From contig NZ_JAGLCD010000004.1 in the NCBI RefSeq assembly GCF_023146395.1, positions 124,001 through 188,000 on the forward strand: 64,000 nt of DNA, read 5' to 3'. Position numbers and translations under genes: made by a program. Of the stretch, positions 1 to 7,279 are shown in pieces. The notes under the pieces were generated by a model that searched no databases, was not told where the DNA came from, and saw nothing but the letters and a program-made list of their open reading frames with translations. The DNA is from Aeromicrobium sp. GTDB lineage: Bacteria; Actinomycetota; Actinomycetes; Propionibacteriales; Nocardioidaceae. Every line of letters begins with the position of its first letter. Position 1 is the first letter of the stretch.

Positions 1-1022
1 CCGCGGAAGGGCCCGACGTGGAGCGCCTCAGGAGCCACGGCGGTGACGATCGAGAGCCGCGGCCAGGGCTCGACGGTGAGGCGCAGCCAGGTCGTGCGCT
101 CGGGAAACTTGGAGCGGCGGTTGTACGGCGGTCGGTGCCGGGCGATCAGGCGCAGCTCGCGCACCTGGGCCTCCAGGCGCGTCGCACAGGACACGGCCTC
201 GACCCGCTCGGCCAGGCCGACCATCTCGCCCATGCGGGTGCGGGTCTCGGCCCGCGTGAAGTAGGAGCGCACGCGGGTGCGGACGTCGCCGGAGGTGCCG
301 ACGTAGAGGACCTCGTCGCGACGGTCGCGGAACAGGTAGACGCCCGGGGTGTGGGGCAGGGTGTCGGCGAGGTGGCGCTTGCGGCGCTGCGCGGCGGTGA
401 CGGTGGAGGTGAACTCGCGGGTCTCCTCCAGCGAGTGGACGCCGAACGTGCCCAGACGCCCGATCAGGTGGTGGAGCACGTCGACCGTGGCCCGGGCGTC
501 GGCCAGGGCGCGGTGGTTGGGCGTCGTGGTGGCACCGACGTGCGCGGCCAAGGTGGAGAGCTTGACGTTGCGGACCTCGTCCTTGAGCAGCACGCGGCGC
601 GCGAGCACCACGGTGTCGAGCACCTCGAACTTCGGCCACGGGATCTCGAGCTCGCGGGCGCCGTGCTTGAGGAAGCCGATGTCGAACGGGGCGTTGTGCG
701 CCACGAGCACCGTGCCGCGCGCGAACTCCAGGAAGCTCGGGAGGACCTCGGCGATGCGCGGTGCGGCGACGACCATCGCGTCGGTGATCCCGGTCAGCAC
801 CGTGATGAAGGCGGGGATCTGTTCATCGGGGTTGACGAGGGTCTGGAACTCTCCTACGACCTCGCCGCCGCGCACCTTGACCGCACCGATCTCGGTGATG
901 CGCGAGCCCTTGGCCGGCGAGCCGCCCGTGGTCTCGAGGTCGACGACGCAGAACGTGACGTCCGAGAGCTGGCGGCCCAGGTCGTCCAGGGAGTCCTGGC
1001 TCCAGCGTGCGTGCGTGGCCAT
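1..1022 (-). CDS. DEDDh exonuclease with UvrC-like GIY-YIG domain (3' end outside window)
   Basis: Probable DNA-processing nuclease of the actinobacterial family that fuses a DnaQ-like 3'-5' exonuclease to a UvrC-type GIY-YIG endonuclease fold. Reading from the ATG at 1022, the DEDDh Exo I motif DLETTG lies at residues 28-33, Exo II (HNAPFD) near 109 and Exo III (HRALADAR) near 170. The GIY-YIG segment (PGVYLF, then VLYVGTSG) lies near 226-245. About 340 codons are visible and the frame is open at the window edge, so the C-terminus is missing. The start follows a -10-like TACCGT by 8 nt, so the mRNA is probably leaderless. It is divergent from a small Cys-rich gene. The domains are seen directly; a repair role is family inference. 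Confidence 0.9.
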   Translation of the reverse strand, partial: MATHARWSQDSLDDLGRQLSDVTFCVVDLETTGGSPAKGSRITEIGAVKVRGGEVVGEFQTLVNPDEQIPAFITVLTGITDAMVVAAPRIAEVLPSFLEFARGTVLVAHNAPFDIGFLKHGARELEIPWPKFEVLDTVVLARRVLLKDEVRNVKLSTLAAHVGATTTPNHRALADARATVDVLHHLIGRLGTFGVHSLEETREFTSTVTAAQRRKRHLADTLPHTPGVYLFRDRRDEVLYVGTSGDVRTRVRSYFTRAETRTRMGEMVGLAERVEAVSCATRLEAQVRELRLIARHRPPYNRRSKFPERTTWLRLTVEPWPRLSIVTAVAPEALHVGPFR

Positions 1023-1030
1023 GGACGCCC

Positions 1031-1053
1031 ACGGTAGGCGCGGGGTCCGACAC
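1031..1053 (-). promoter_or_regulatory. Leaderless promoter resembling the RecA-independent damage motif
   Basis: On the minus strand GTGTCGGAC is followed by exactly 8 nt and then TACCGT, 8 nt before the exonuclease ATG. The published RecA-NDp/PafBC consensus is tTGTCRgtg-N8-TAnnnT. The core TGTCG, the spacing and the -10 match; the last two bases of the upstream box do not. The assignment is inference. Confidence 0.5.
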
Positions 1054-1118
1054 TCCCGCCGGACCTGCGGGCTCGCGGACCCCGACCGGCGCCGCCAGCC
1101 GGCAGCATCGAGCGAAAA

Positions 1119-1141
1119 CTGTCCGGGGGCGGGCCTAGCGT
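1119..1141 (+). promoter_or_regulatory. Leaderless promoter of the small Cys protein, damage-motif-like
   Basis: CTGTCCGGG, 8 nt, then TAGCGT, with 7 nt to the ATG at 1149. The architecture equals tTGTCRgtg-N8-TAnnnT but the R position is C. The same stretch (TCGAGCGAAAA then YTGTCCG) recurs before the ABC transporter gene at 43367. Confidence 0.45.
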
Positions 1142-1148
1142 CCACGAC

Positions 1149-1379
1149 ATGAACACCGAACCCCACGATCCCGTCGTCGTCGACTGCGACTCGTGCGTCG
1201 TGCGCAGCCCGGCCGCCTGCGGCGACTGCGTCGTCACGTTCCTGCTGGGGGCACCGCCCGCCGGCATCGAGATCGCTGCCGATGAGCAGACGGCCCTGGA
1301 CGCGCTGGCCGAGGGCGGTCTCGTGCCGCCCCTTCGCCTCGTCACGGCCACGCCGCACCGCCACTCCGACACCGCGTGA
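1149..1379 (+). CDS. Small conserved actinobacterial protein with Cys motif
   Basis: A 76-residue protein of unknown function. Four cysteines lie in the first third: DCDSC at about 13-16, then CGDC near 24-27. This spacing could bind a metal, but no known domain is recognised. There is no membrane segment or signal peptide. Translation from the ATG is probably leaderless, since TAGCGT ends 7 nt upstream. It is divergent from the exonuclease and the two promoters share a 126-bp gap. I see no link to the downstream NlpC/P60 gene, which has its own promoter. Confidence 0.7.
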   Translation: MNTEPHDPVVVDCDSCVVRSPAACGDCVVTFLLGAPPAGIEIAADEQTALDALAEGGLVPPLRLVTATPHRHSDTA

Positions 1380-1382
1380 GAT

Positions 1383-1412
1383 TTGAAGGCGCTACCCACC
1401 CCCGCGTAAGGT
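1383..1412 (+). promoter_or_regulatory. Sigma70-type promoter for the NlpC/P60 gene
   Basis: TTGAAG at 1383-1388, an 18-nt spacer, then TAAGGT at 1407-1412. Transcription would start near 1419-1421, giving a leader of about 110 nt before the chosen GTG start at 1532. A GTG at 1421, in frame with the gene, sits 8 nt after the -10 and could itself be read from a leaderless end. Confidence 0.65.
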
Positions 1413-1422
1413 GACTCCTTGT

Positions 1423-1463
1423 GCGTCCGGAGAACGCCGATCCCCCCGATCGGCGTCGGACGC
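1423..1463 (+). promoter_or_regulatory. Strong 5'-leader hairpin ahead of the NlpC/P60 gene
   Basis: GCGTCCG (1423-1429) pairs with CGGACGC (1457-1463). Inside it CGCCGATC (1435-1442) pairs with GATCGGCG (1448-1455) around a five-C loop. It would form at the extreme 5' end of the transcript. It lacks the conserved core of the c-di-AMP (ydaO) riboswitch often found before such hydrolases, so I call it only a structured leader. Confidence 0.55.
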
Positions 1464-1531
1464 TCCGCCGAGATGGTCAGTCGTGGGGAAGACGCCTGAA
1501 CGCCTCGGTGTCCGATCGTCTGGAGAAGTGC

Positions 1532-2527
1532 GTGGCCTCCACACACCACCCTGCCCGAGCTGTTTCTCATCGCGTTGCCGTCGCCGTCACGGCGGTCGTC
1601 CTCGGTGCTGGCCTCGTCGCCGGCTCCGCCCAGGCCGAGCCTGAGCGCGCCGACGCCGTCGCACAGGTCGAGCAGGCGTTCAACGCCGCCGCCGCAGTGA
1701 ACGAAGAGGTCAACCAGCTCACGAGCGACATCGCCGCGGCGCAGGCCTCGATCGCCGCGCTCGACACCGAGATCGCCGACATCCAGGCCCGGTACGACGA
1801 GCAGCGCTCGGCTCTGGGCTCGGTCATCGCCCAGCAGCAGATCGACTCGCCGCTCGGCGCCACCGCCAGCCTCCTCGGCAGCGAGGACCCGTCGAGCTTC
1901 CTCGAGGGGCTCAGCGCCGTCCAGGCCTTCAACGCCTCCCAGGCCGAGGCGCTCGACGCCGCCTCGGAGACGGCCGACGACCTGGCCAGCCGCCAGGCCC
2001 AGCTGCAGCAGCTCACGGCCCAGCTCGAGGCCGACAAGGCCGATGCCGATGCGAAGCAGGCCGAGGTCCAGAGCGCGTACGACGCGGCCCAGGCGCAGCT
2101 GTCCCGGCTCGACCAGGCACAGCGTGCCCAGTTCGACTCCGCCAACAACGCGTCGCTGCCGGCCAACCCCGCCGCGGCGCCGAGCGCCTTCTCCGGCTCG
2201 GCGGTCGACTTCGCGCTCAGCCGCATCGGCGTGCCGTACCGCTACGGCGGCAACGGCCCTGACTCCTACGACTGCTCGGGCCTGACGAAGGCCTCGTTCG
2301 CGGCCGCCGGCATCAGCATTCCCCGTACCGCCAGCGCCCAGTACAGCGCTTCCACCAAGGTCTCGATGAGCGACATCCAGCCCGGTGACCTCGTGTTCTA
2401 CGCCAGCATGTCCCACGTGGCGATCTACCTCGGCAACGGTCAGGTCGTCGAGGCGCCCAGCTCGGGTGGCTCGGTGCGCGTCACGACCTTGCGCGGAGAC
2501 TTCTCGAAGGCGGGCCGGTTCGGCTGA
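1532..2527 (+). CDS. Exported NlpC/P60 peptidoglycan endopeptidase (RipA-like)
   Basis: Secreted peptidoglycan endopeptidase that would cut stem peptides during growth or separation. From the GTG at 1532 (GGAGAAG just upstream) it has 331 residues: signal peptide 1-35 with an AQA cleavage site, an Ala/Gln-rich coiled coil about 40-200, a short linker, then NlpC/P60. The likely Cys-His-Glu triad is Cys248 (YDCSGLTKASF), His295 (SHVAIYL) and Glu307 (VVEAP), the triad type known for RipA. An upstream in-frame GTG at 1421 would put 37 residues before the signal peptide, so I reject it as the start. The zinc-peptidase gene follows after 16 nt, probably in one operon. Confidence 0.9.
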   Translation: MASTHHPARAVSHRVAVAVTAVVLGAGLVAGSAQAEPERADAVAQVEQAFNAAAAVNEEVNQLTSDIAAAQASIAALDTEIADIQARYDEQRSALGSVIAQQQIDSPLGATASLLGSEDPSSFLEGLSAVQAFNASQAEALDAASETADDLASRQAQLQQLTAQLEADKADADAKQAEVQSAYDAAQAQLSRLDQAQRAQFDSANNASLPANPAAAPSAFSGSAVDFALSRIGVPYRYGGNGPDSYDCSGLTKASFAAAGISIPRTASAQYSASTKVSMSDIQPGDLVFYASMSHVAIYLGNGQVVEAPSSGGSVRVTTLRGDFSKAGRFG

Positions 2528-2543
2528 GCCGAGCCGTGCGGCC

Positions 2544-3791
2544 GTGAGCTCCTCACCCCGTCGAGCGTCCCCGACGCTCGTCGCCCTCGGGGTGCTCGTG
2601 GCCCTCGTCGCCGTCCTGCTGCTCTGGCAGCAACCCTGGTCGTCGGGCGACTCGACCTCGCCGTCGGTTGACGACTCCGAGCTCGACGTCCGGCTGCGCA
2701 GCCAGCTGACGCAGGCCGCCGCCGCGACCGATCCCGCCTCGTGGTCCGCGGCGTTCGGCCCCGACGGTGCCCCGGTGGGGGCCGCGAGCTGGGAGGCCCG
2801 CGAGGCCCTGGGGGTCGCCGACGTCGACCTCGCGCTCGTCAGCGTCGGTGCTGCGCCGGACCGCGAGGACGGCACCCGCTCGGCCATCGTGCGGGTCACC
2901 TGGGACGTCCGCGAGGACGCGGTGCTCGGCCCGGCCGCGGAGTCCACCGCCACGGTCGCGGCGCGGGTCCGGCCCTCGACCCGGTCCGAGACGGTCGACG
3001 TGCTCGGCTTCGAGCCGCGCGGCGACGGGTCGGCGTCCGACCCCGTGCCGCTGTGGCTCAGCGGTGAGGTGACGATCGACGACACCTCGTCCGCCCTGGT
3101 GGTCACGGTCGCCACGGGCGACGGACCGGGCGTTCCCGCGGCCGCCGCGCTGACCGCCACCGGAGCGGCGCAGGTCAGCGCTCTCACGGGCTCCACGGCG
3201 CGGGTCGCCGTCATCGTGCCGTCGTCGGGGGAGTCGGCCGCGGCGATCCTCGGCCGCGGGAGCGAGGGCCTCGGCCGCGTGGCCGGGGTCGCGACGACGG
3301 TGGCCGGCGCCGGCGTCCCGGTGGTGGTGCTCAACCCTGCGGAGTTCGAGCGGATGGATCCTCGCGGTCGTCAGATCATCGTCACCCACGAGCTGACGCA
3401 CGCGATGACCGGCGGCATCGGCACCGCGGCGCCCACCTGGCTCGTCGAGGGCTTCGCGGACTGGGTGGCGCTCCACGACGACACGGCACCCCTCGCAACC
3501 TCCGCGGGGGACCTGCTGGCCCAGGTCGCCCGGTCAGGCCCGCCGGAGGCCCTCCCGGCCGATGACGACCTCGCCGGTCCCACCTCTGGAGCCGCTTACC
3601 AGGGCGCCTGGCTCTCGCTCGTGGTGCTCGGCCGGGACGACGGGGGTGACGCGGCCGTGCTGGAGGTGTACCGCGAGGTCGTCGCGGGGACCCCGGTCGA
3701 GCAGGCTCTCGCGGGCGTCGGCACCTCGGTGGCCGAGCTGACGGCGCAGTGGCGCGACTACCTCGTGTACAGCGCCTCGACCGTGTCGTGA
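2544..3791 (+). CDS. Membrane-anchored HEXXH zinc peptidase (peptidase MA-like)
   Basis: Probable gluzincin metallopeptidase held outside the membrane. One hydrophobic segment (about residues 10-28, ending LLLWQQPW) looks like an uncleaved anchor. The zinc site is HELTH at 282-286 with a third ligand candidate Glu302 in WLVEGFADW, the HEXXH...E arrangement of peptidase MA families. The domain before it resembles no family I can name. The GTG at 2544 is chosen because it keeps the anchor at the N-terminus; a GTG at 2535 is also in frame. It follows the NlpC/P60 gene closely. Its 3' end overlaps the convergent acyl-CoA ligase gene by 34 nt. Substrate unknown. Confidence 0.75.
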   Translation: MSSSPRRASPTLVALGVLVALVAVLLLWQQPWSSGDSTSPSVDDSELDVRLRSQLTQAAAATDPASWSAAFGPDGAPVGAASWEAREALGVADVDLALVSVGAAPDREDGTRSAIVRVTWDVREDAVLGPAAESTATVAARVRPSTRSETVDVLGFEPRGDGSASDPVPLWLSGEVTIDDTSSALVVTVATGDGPGVPAAAALTATGAAQVSALTGSTARVAVIVPSSGESAAAILGRGSEGLGRVAGVATTVAGAGVPVVVLNPAEFERMDPRGRQIIVTHELTHAMTGGIGTAAPTWLVEGFADWVALHDDTAPLATSAGDLLAQVARSGPPEALPADDDLAGPTSGAAYQGAWLSLVVLGRDDGGDAAVLEVYREVVAGTPVEQALAGVGTSVAELTAQWRDYLVYSASTVS

Positions 3792-5485
3792 AAGTCGCGC
3801 AGCACCGCGGTGCGCTTGACCTTGAACGAGGGCGTCAAGTAGCCGTTCCCCTCGGTCCAGTCCTCGTCGAGGATCACGAACTTCCGGATCGACTCCGCCT
3901 GTGAGACCAGCGTGTTCGCGTCGTCGACCGCGTCCTGCACCGCGGCGGTGAGCTCGGGGGAGTCCAGGGGTCCGTCCCAGCCCTCGGGATCGATCGTCAC
4001 GAGGGCCGCGATGAACGGCTTGCCGTCGCCGACCACGAGGCACTGGCTCACGACCGGGCTCGACCGGACCCGGTCCTCCAGGACCGCCGGTGCGACGTTC
4101 TTGCCGCCCGCGGTGACGATGATCTCCTTCTTGCGACCTGTGACCCGGACGTAGCCGTCGTCGTCGACGTCGCCGAGGTCGCCGGTGGCGAACCAGCCGT
4201 CGGCGTCGATTGCCTGCGCGGTGGCCTCCTCGTTGTTCCAGTACCGGGTGAAGACCTGGGGTCCGCGGAAGCGCAGCTCGCCGTCCTCGGCGACCTGGAC
4301 CTCGGTGCGCGGGAACGGCCGGCCGACCGTGCCGACGCGGTGCGCGTCGGGGGTGTTGACGGTCAGGGCCGCCGTGGTCTCGGTCAGGCCGTAGCCCTCG
4401 AGCACGGTGATGCCGATGCCCCGGTAGAAGTGGGCCAGGCGCTCCCCGAGGGGCGCGCCGCCCGAGATCGCCCAGTCGGCGCGCCCGCCGAGCGCGGCCC
4501 GCAGCCGGGCGTACACGAGTCGGTCGAACAGGGCGTGCTGCCCCCGCAGCACCAGGCTCGGCTTGCGCCCGTCGGCCTCGGCGCGGCTGACGGCGATTGC
4601 GACGGCCACCGCCTTGTCGAAGACCTTGCCCTTGCCGTCGGCCCAGGCGCGGGTGCTGGCCGTGTTGAACACCTTCTCGAAGACGCGAGGCACGGCGAGC
4701 ACGAAGGTGGGCCGGAACTCGCCGAGATGGGTCGTCAGGTCGGTGATGTCGGCGGTGTGTGCCAGCACCGTGCCCGACCGGATGCTGCCGATCTGGATGA
4801 TGCGGGCGAAGACGTGCGCGAGCGGGAGGAACAGCAGCGTGGAGGCTCCCTCGACCGAGAACAGCTGCGGGAGACGCTCGAGCGCGCCGGCGAGCTCGGC
4901 CCGGAAGTTGCCGTGGGTCAGGACGCAGCCCTTCGGCCGGCCCGTGGTGCCGGAGGTGTAGATCACGGTGGCCGGGGTCCGGCTCGTGAGGGTCGCGCGT
5001 CGAGCCTCGAGCTCGGCATCGCTCACGTCGTGACCGGTCGCCGTCAGCGCGGCCACGGCGTCGGACTCCAGCGACCAGACCGAGCGCAGTGCCGGAGCCT
5101 CGGGGCTCGCGGCGTTGACCCGCTCGACGTGGGCGGCCGACTCGGCGATGCACGCGACGGCTCCCGAGTCGCTGAGGATCCACGCGATCTGGGCGACCGA
5201 CGAGCTCTCGTAGATCGGCACCGTCACGGCGCCGGCCCACCAGATCGCGTAGTCCAGCAGGGTCCACTCGTACCGCGTCTTGGACAGGATCGCCACGCGG
5301 TCACCCGGCTGCACGCCGCTGGCGACCAGGCCCTTGGCGGCGGCCGTGACCTCGCGGTGGAACGTCCCGATCGACACCTCGCCCCAGCCGTCCGGCGTGC
5401 GCCTGGCCAGGGCCGGCGCGTCGGGCTCGCCGAGGCGGTCCAGGACGTCGAGGGTCAGGTTGCCGTCGAAGGGGTCGGTACTCAC
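3758..5485 (-). CDS. Long-chain fatty-acid--CoA ligase (AMP-forming)
   Basis: Activates fatty acids to acyl-CoA via acyl-AMP. The 575-residue length is normal for the AMP-binding family. Visible motifs are the P-loop TSGTTGRPKG at 177-186, GYGLTETTA in the middle, and the hinge region TGDLGDVDDDGY...GRKKEIIV followed by TAGGKN, which marks the FadD15/long-chain type. The GTG at 5485 lies 6 nt after a TAACCT box (minus strand), so it is probably leaderless. Synteny of ligase, SRPBCC, Cys-motif protein and ROK glucokinase is, as I recall, also seen in Streptomyces. Exact chain-length preference cannot be read from sequence. Confidence 0.9.
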   Translation of the reverse strand: MSTDPFDGNLTLDVLDRLGEPDAPALARRTPDGWGEVSIGTFHREVTAAAKGLVASGVQPGDRVAILSKTRYEWTLLDYAIWWAGAVTVPIYESSSVAQIAWILSDSGAVACIAESAAHVERVNAASPEAPALRSVWSLESDAVAALTATGHDVSDAELEARRATLTSRTPATVIYTSGTTGRPKGCVLTHGNFRAELAGALERLPQLFSVEGASTLLFLPLAHVFARIIQIGSIRSGTVLAHTADITDLTTHLGEFRPTFVLAVPRVFEKVFNTASTRAWADGKGKVFDKAVAVAIAVSRAEADGRKPSLVLRGQHALFDRLVYARLRAALGGRADWAISGGAPLGERLAHFYRGIGITVLEGYGLTETTAALTVNTPDAHRVGTVGRPFPRTEVQVAEDGELRFRGPQVFTRYWNNEEATAQAIDADGWFATGDLGDVDDDGYVRVTGRKKEIIVTAGGKNVAPAVLEDRVRSSPVVSQCLVVGDGKPFIAALVTIDPEGWDGPLDSPELTAAVQDAVDDANTLVSQAESIRKFVILDEDWTEGNGYLTPSFKVKRTAVLRDFHDTVEALYTR

Positions 5486-5491
5486 GTCGGC

Positions 5492-5497
5492 AGGTTA
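5492..5497 (-). promoter_or_regulatory. -10 element of leaderless acyl-CoA ligase promoter
   Basis: TAACCT on the minus strand ends 6 nt before the GTG at 5485. No convincing -35 is seen. Confidence 0.5.
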
Positions 5498-5581
5498 CTC
5501 GCCGGGCGCAGTCGTCGCCGCTGCCACCCGACGCCCCCGAGGCGAGGAGGTGGGCGTCCGCGCGCACGGCCCCGGCGTGGA

Positions 5582-5587
5582 TACGAT
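5582..5587 (+). promoter_or_regulatory. -10 element for the SRPBCC-ROK operon
   Basis: TACGAT lies 33 nt before the ATG at 5621. It would give a short leader that contains the AGGAG ribosome site at 5611-5615. No clear -35 hexamer. Confidence 0.45.
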
Positions 5588-5620
5588 GACTCCCACACCC
5601 TCCACGAGGCAGGAGAACCG

Positions 5621-6061
5621 ATGGCGCGCACCTCCGGTGACATCGTCGTGGCCGCTCCTGCGGCTGACGTGATGGCCGTGATCGCCGACTTCGCCGCCTA
5701 TCCGAGCTGGGCCACCGGGGTCCGCCGGTGCGAGGTGCTCACGACGGGGGACGACGGCCGACCCGAGACCGTCCGTTTCGCGCTCGACGCGACCCCCATC
5801 CGTGACGAGTACACCCTGGGCTACACCTGGCACGGCGACACCAGCGTCTCGTGGGAGATCGTCGAGCCGGGCGAGGTCCTGACCTCGATGGACGGGGCGT
5901 ACGAGCTCGAGCCCGCCGATGCCGGCACCACCGTCACCTACCAGCTCCGGGTCGACGTCTCGATCCCGCTGCTGGGGATGCTCAAGCGAAAGGCCGAGAA
6001 GGTCGTGATCGACTCGGCCCTCAAGGGTCTCAAGAAGCACGTCGAGGCTGCCGGTGCCTGA
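5621..6061 (+). CDS. SRPBCC (START/cyclase-fold) family protein
   Basis: A 146-residue protein of the SRPBCC superfamily, which forms a helix-grip fold with a hydrophobic ligand pocket. The N-terminal VVAAPAADVMAVIADFAAYPSW and the WEIVEPG and TTVTYQLRVDV strands are typical. It is the first gene of a run with the Cys-motif gene (8-nt overlap) and two ROK kinases. An AGGAG site stands 5 nt before the ATG. The ligand is unknown; similar genes beside glucokinase are annotated as polyketide cyclase-like without a tested role. Confidence 0.8.
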   Translation: MARTSGDIVVAAPAADVMAVIADFAAYPSWATGVRRCEVLTTGDDGRPETVRFALDATPIRDEYTLGYTWHGDTSVSWEIVEPGEVLTSMDGAYELEPADAGTTVTYQLRVDVSIPLLGMLKRKAEKVVIDSALKGLKKHVEAAGA

Positions 6062-6362
6062 CGCCCACGAGCCGGTCGGCACGCTCGCTGAGGAGGCCGC
6101 CCGTCTGCTGGCCGCGGTCCTCAGCGGCAGCACGAGCGAGGCCGGCAGCGACGAGCCCACCGCGACCGGCGACGCGTCCTCGACCCACGGGTGCACGCAC
6201 GGCTGGTGCCCGCTGTGCCAGGCGGCCGACTACCTCCAGGAGCATCCCGAGGTCGTCTCGCAGGTCCTGGTCGCCGGTGCTGAGCTCATGAAGGTCGTGC
6301 GCGACGCGGTCGACAAGGCCGGCGGACGTGGCCACGGGCACGACGAGGAGCCCGGGTCGTGA
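6054..6362 (+). CDS. Conserved actinobacterial protein with CxHxWCPLC motif
   Basis: A 102-residue protein, mostly Ala/Glu-rich, with a compact CTHGWCPLC motif near 47-55. The two Cys-x-x-Cys-spaced residues and nearby histidines could bind zinc. The C-terminus is His/Gly-rich (GRGHGHDEE). No membrane segment. The start GTG is embedded in the preceding stop (GTGCCTGA, 8-nt overlap), and its own stop overlaps the ROK start by 4 nt, so the three genes are translationally coupled. Homologues sit beside glucokinase in other actinobacteria; the function is not known to me. Confidence 0.75.
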   Translation: MPDAHEPVGTLAEEAARLLAAVLSGSTSEAGSDEPTATGDASSTHGCTHGWCPLCQAADYLQEHPEVVSQVLVAGAELMKVVRDAVDKAGGRGHGHDEEPGS

Positions 6363-7279
6363 CCCGTCGCGGCCTGGAGGTCGGCGTGGACGTCGGCGGC
6401 ACCAAGATCGCGGCCGGCGTCATCGACGCGACCGGCGCCATCGTGCGGTCGGCCCGTCGACCGACGCCGACGTCGACCGACATCCCGGCGACGATCGCCG
6501 ACCTGGTGCGCGAGATCGCCGCCGGACAGGAGCTGGCCGCCGTCGGCATCGGCGCTGCGGGCTTCATCTCGGCGGACCGTCAGACGGTGCTCACGGCCCC
6601 GAACATCGACTGGAACGAGGCACCTCTCGGTCAGGACGTCTCGGCGCTGCTCGGCGTGCCCGTCGTGGTCGAGAACGACGCCAACGCGGCGGCCTGGGCC
6701 GAGCACCGCTTCGGGGCCGGACGCGGGGCCCAGCAGATGCTGGCCGTCACGGTGGGCACGGGGGTCGGTGGCGGAGTCGTCGTCGACGGACACCTGGTGC
6801 GCGGTGCCCACGGCATCGCCGCCGAGGTCGGGCACATCAGGTTCGAGCGCAACGGGTTGCTGTGCGGGTGCGGCCTCTACGGATGCCTGGAGCAGTACGC
6901 CAGCGGCACGGCCCTGGAGCGTCGTGCCGAAGGTCGACTCCAGGGCCCGGGCGGCGCGCCGGTCTCCGGCCCGGAGATCACCCGCCTCGCCAGCATCCAG
7001 GACCCGGCCGCCTGCGAGCTGCTCGCCGAGTTCGGCCACGACCTCGGTGAGGGCATCGCGACGCTCGTCGCGGTGCTCGATCCCGAGGTCGTCGTGATCG
7101 GAGGCGGCGTCGCGGAGGCGGGGGACCGGCTTCTCGAGCCGGTCCGGCGCGGTCTGGCAGCCTTCCTGACCGGTGGCGACGAGCGCCCCGGACCCCGCGT
7201 CGTCGCAGCCGAGCTCGGCAACCAGGCCGGCCTCGTCGGCGCGGCGGACCTCGCCACCGACCCCGACGCCGATGCCTGA
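6359..7279 (+). CDS. ROK family glucokinase (first of two tandem copies)
   Basis: Phosphorylates glucose (or a related sugar) with ATP in the cytoplasm. 306 residues. The N-terminal phosphate loop is DVGGTKIA at 11-18. VVENDANAAAWAEHRFG contains the catalytic-base Asp in its NDAN motif. The ROK zinc site is His159 plus Cys169, Cys171 and Cys176 (CGCGLYGCLEQ). It starts with GTG in a 4-nt overlap with the preceding gene. A second ROK gene overlaps its stop by 8 nt. Being a DNA-binding ROK repressor is excluded, because no helix-turn-helix precedes the kinase fold. Confidence 0.88.
   Translation: MTRRGLEVGVDVGGTKIAAGVIDATGAIVRSARRPTPTSTDIPATIADLVREIAAGQELAAVGIGAAGFISADRQTVLTAPNIDWNEAPLGQDVSALLGVPVVVENDANAAAWAEHRFGAGRGAQQMLAVTVGTGVGGGVVVDGHLVRGAHGIAAEVGHIRFERNGLLCGCGLYGCLEQYASGTALERRAEGRLQGPGGAPVSGPEITRLASIQDPAACELLAEFGHDLGEGIATLVAVLDPEVVVIGGGVAEAGDRLLEPVRRGLAAFLTGGDERPGPRVVAAELGNQAGLVGAADLATDPDADA

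Noticed and set aside
1413..1531. c-di-AMP (ydaO) riboswitch before the NlpC/P60 gene
   Set aside because: A strong hairpin exists, but the conserved core of that riboswitch is not found.
854..3334. 826-codon minus-strand frame over the NlpC/P60 and peptidase region
   Set aside because: Low-complexity Ser/Thr/Arg product overlapping three supported genes.
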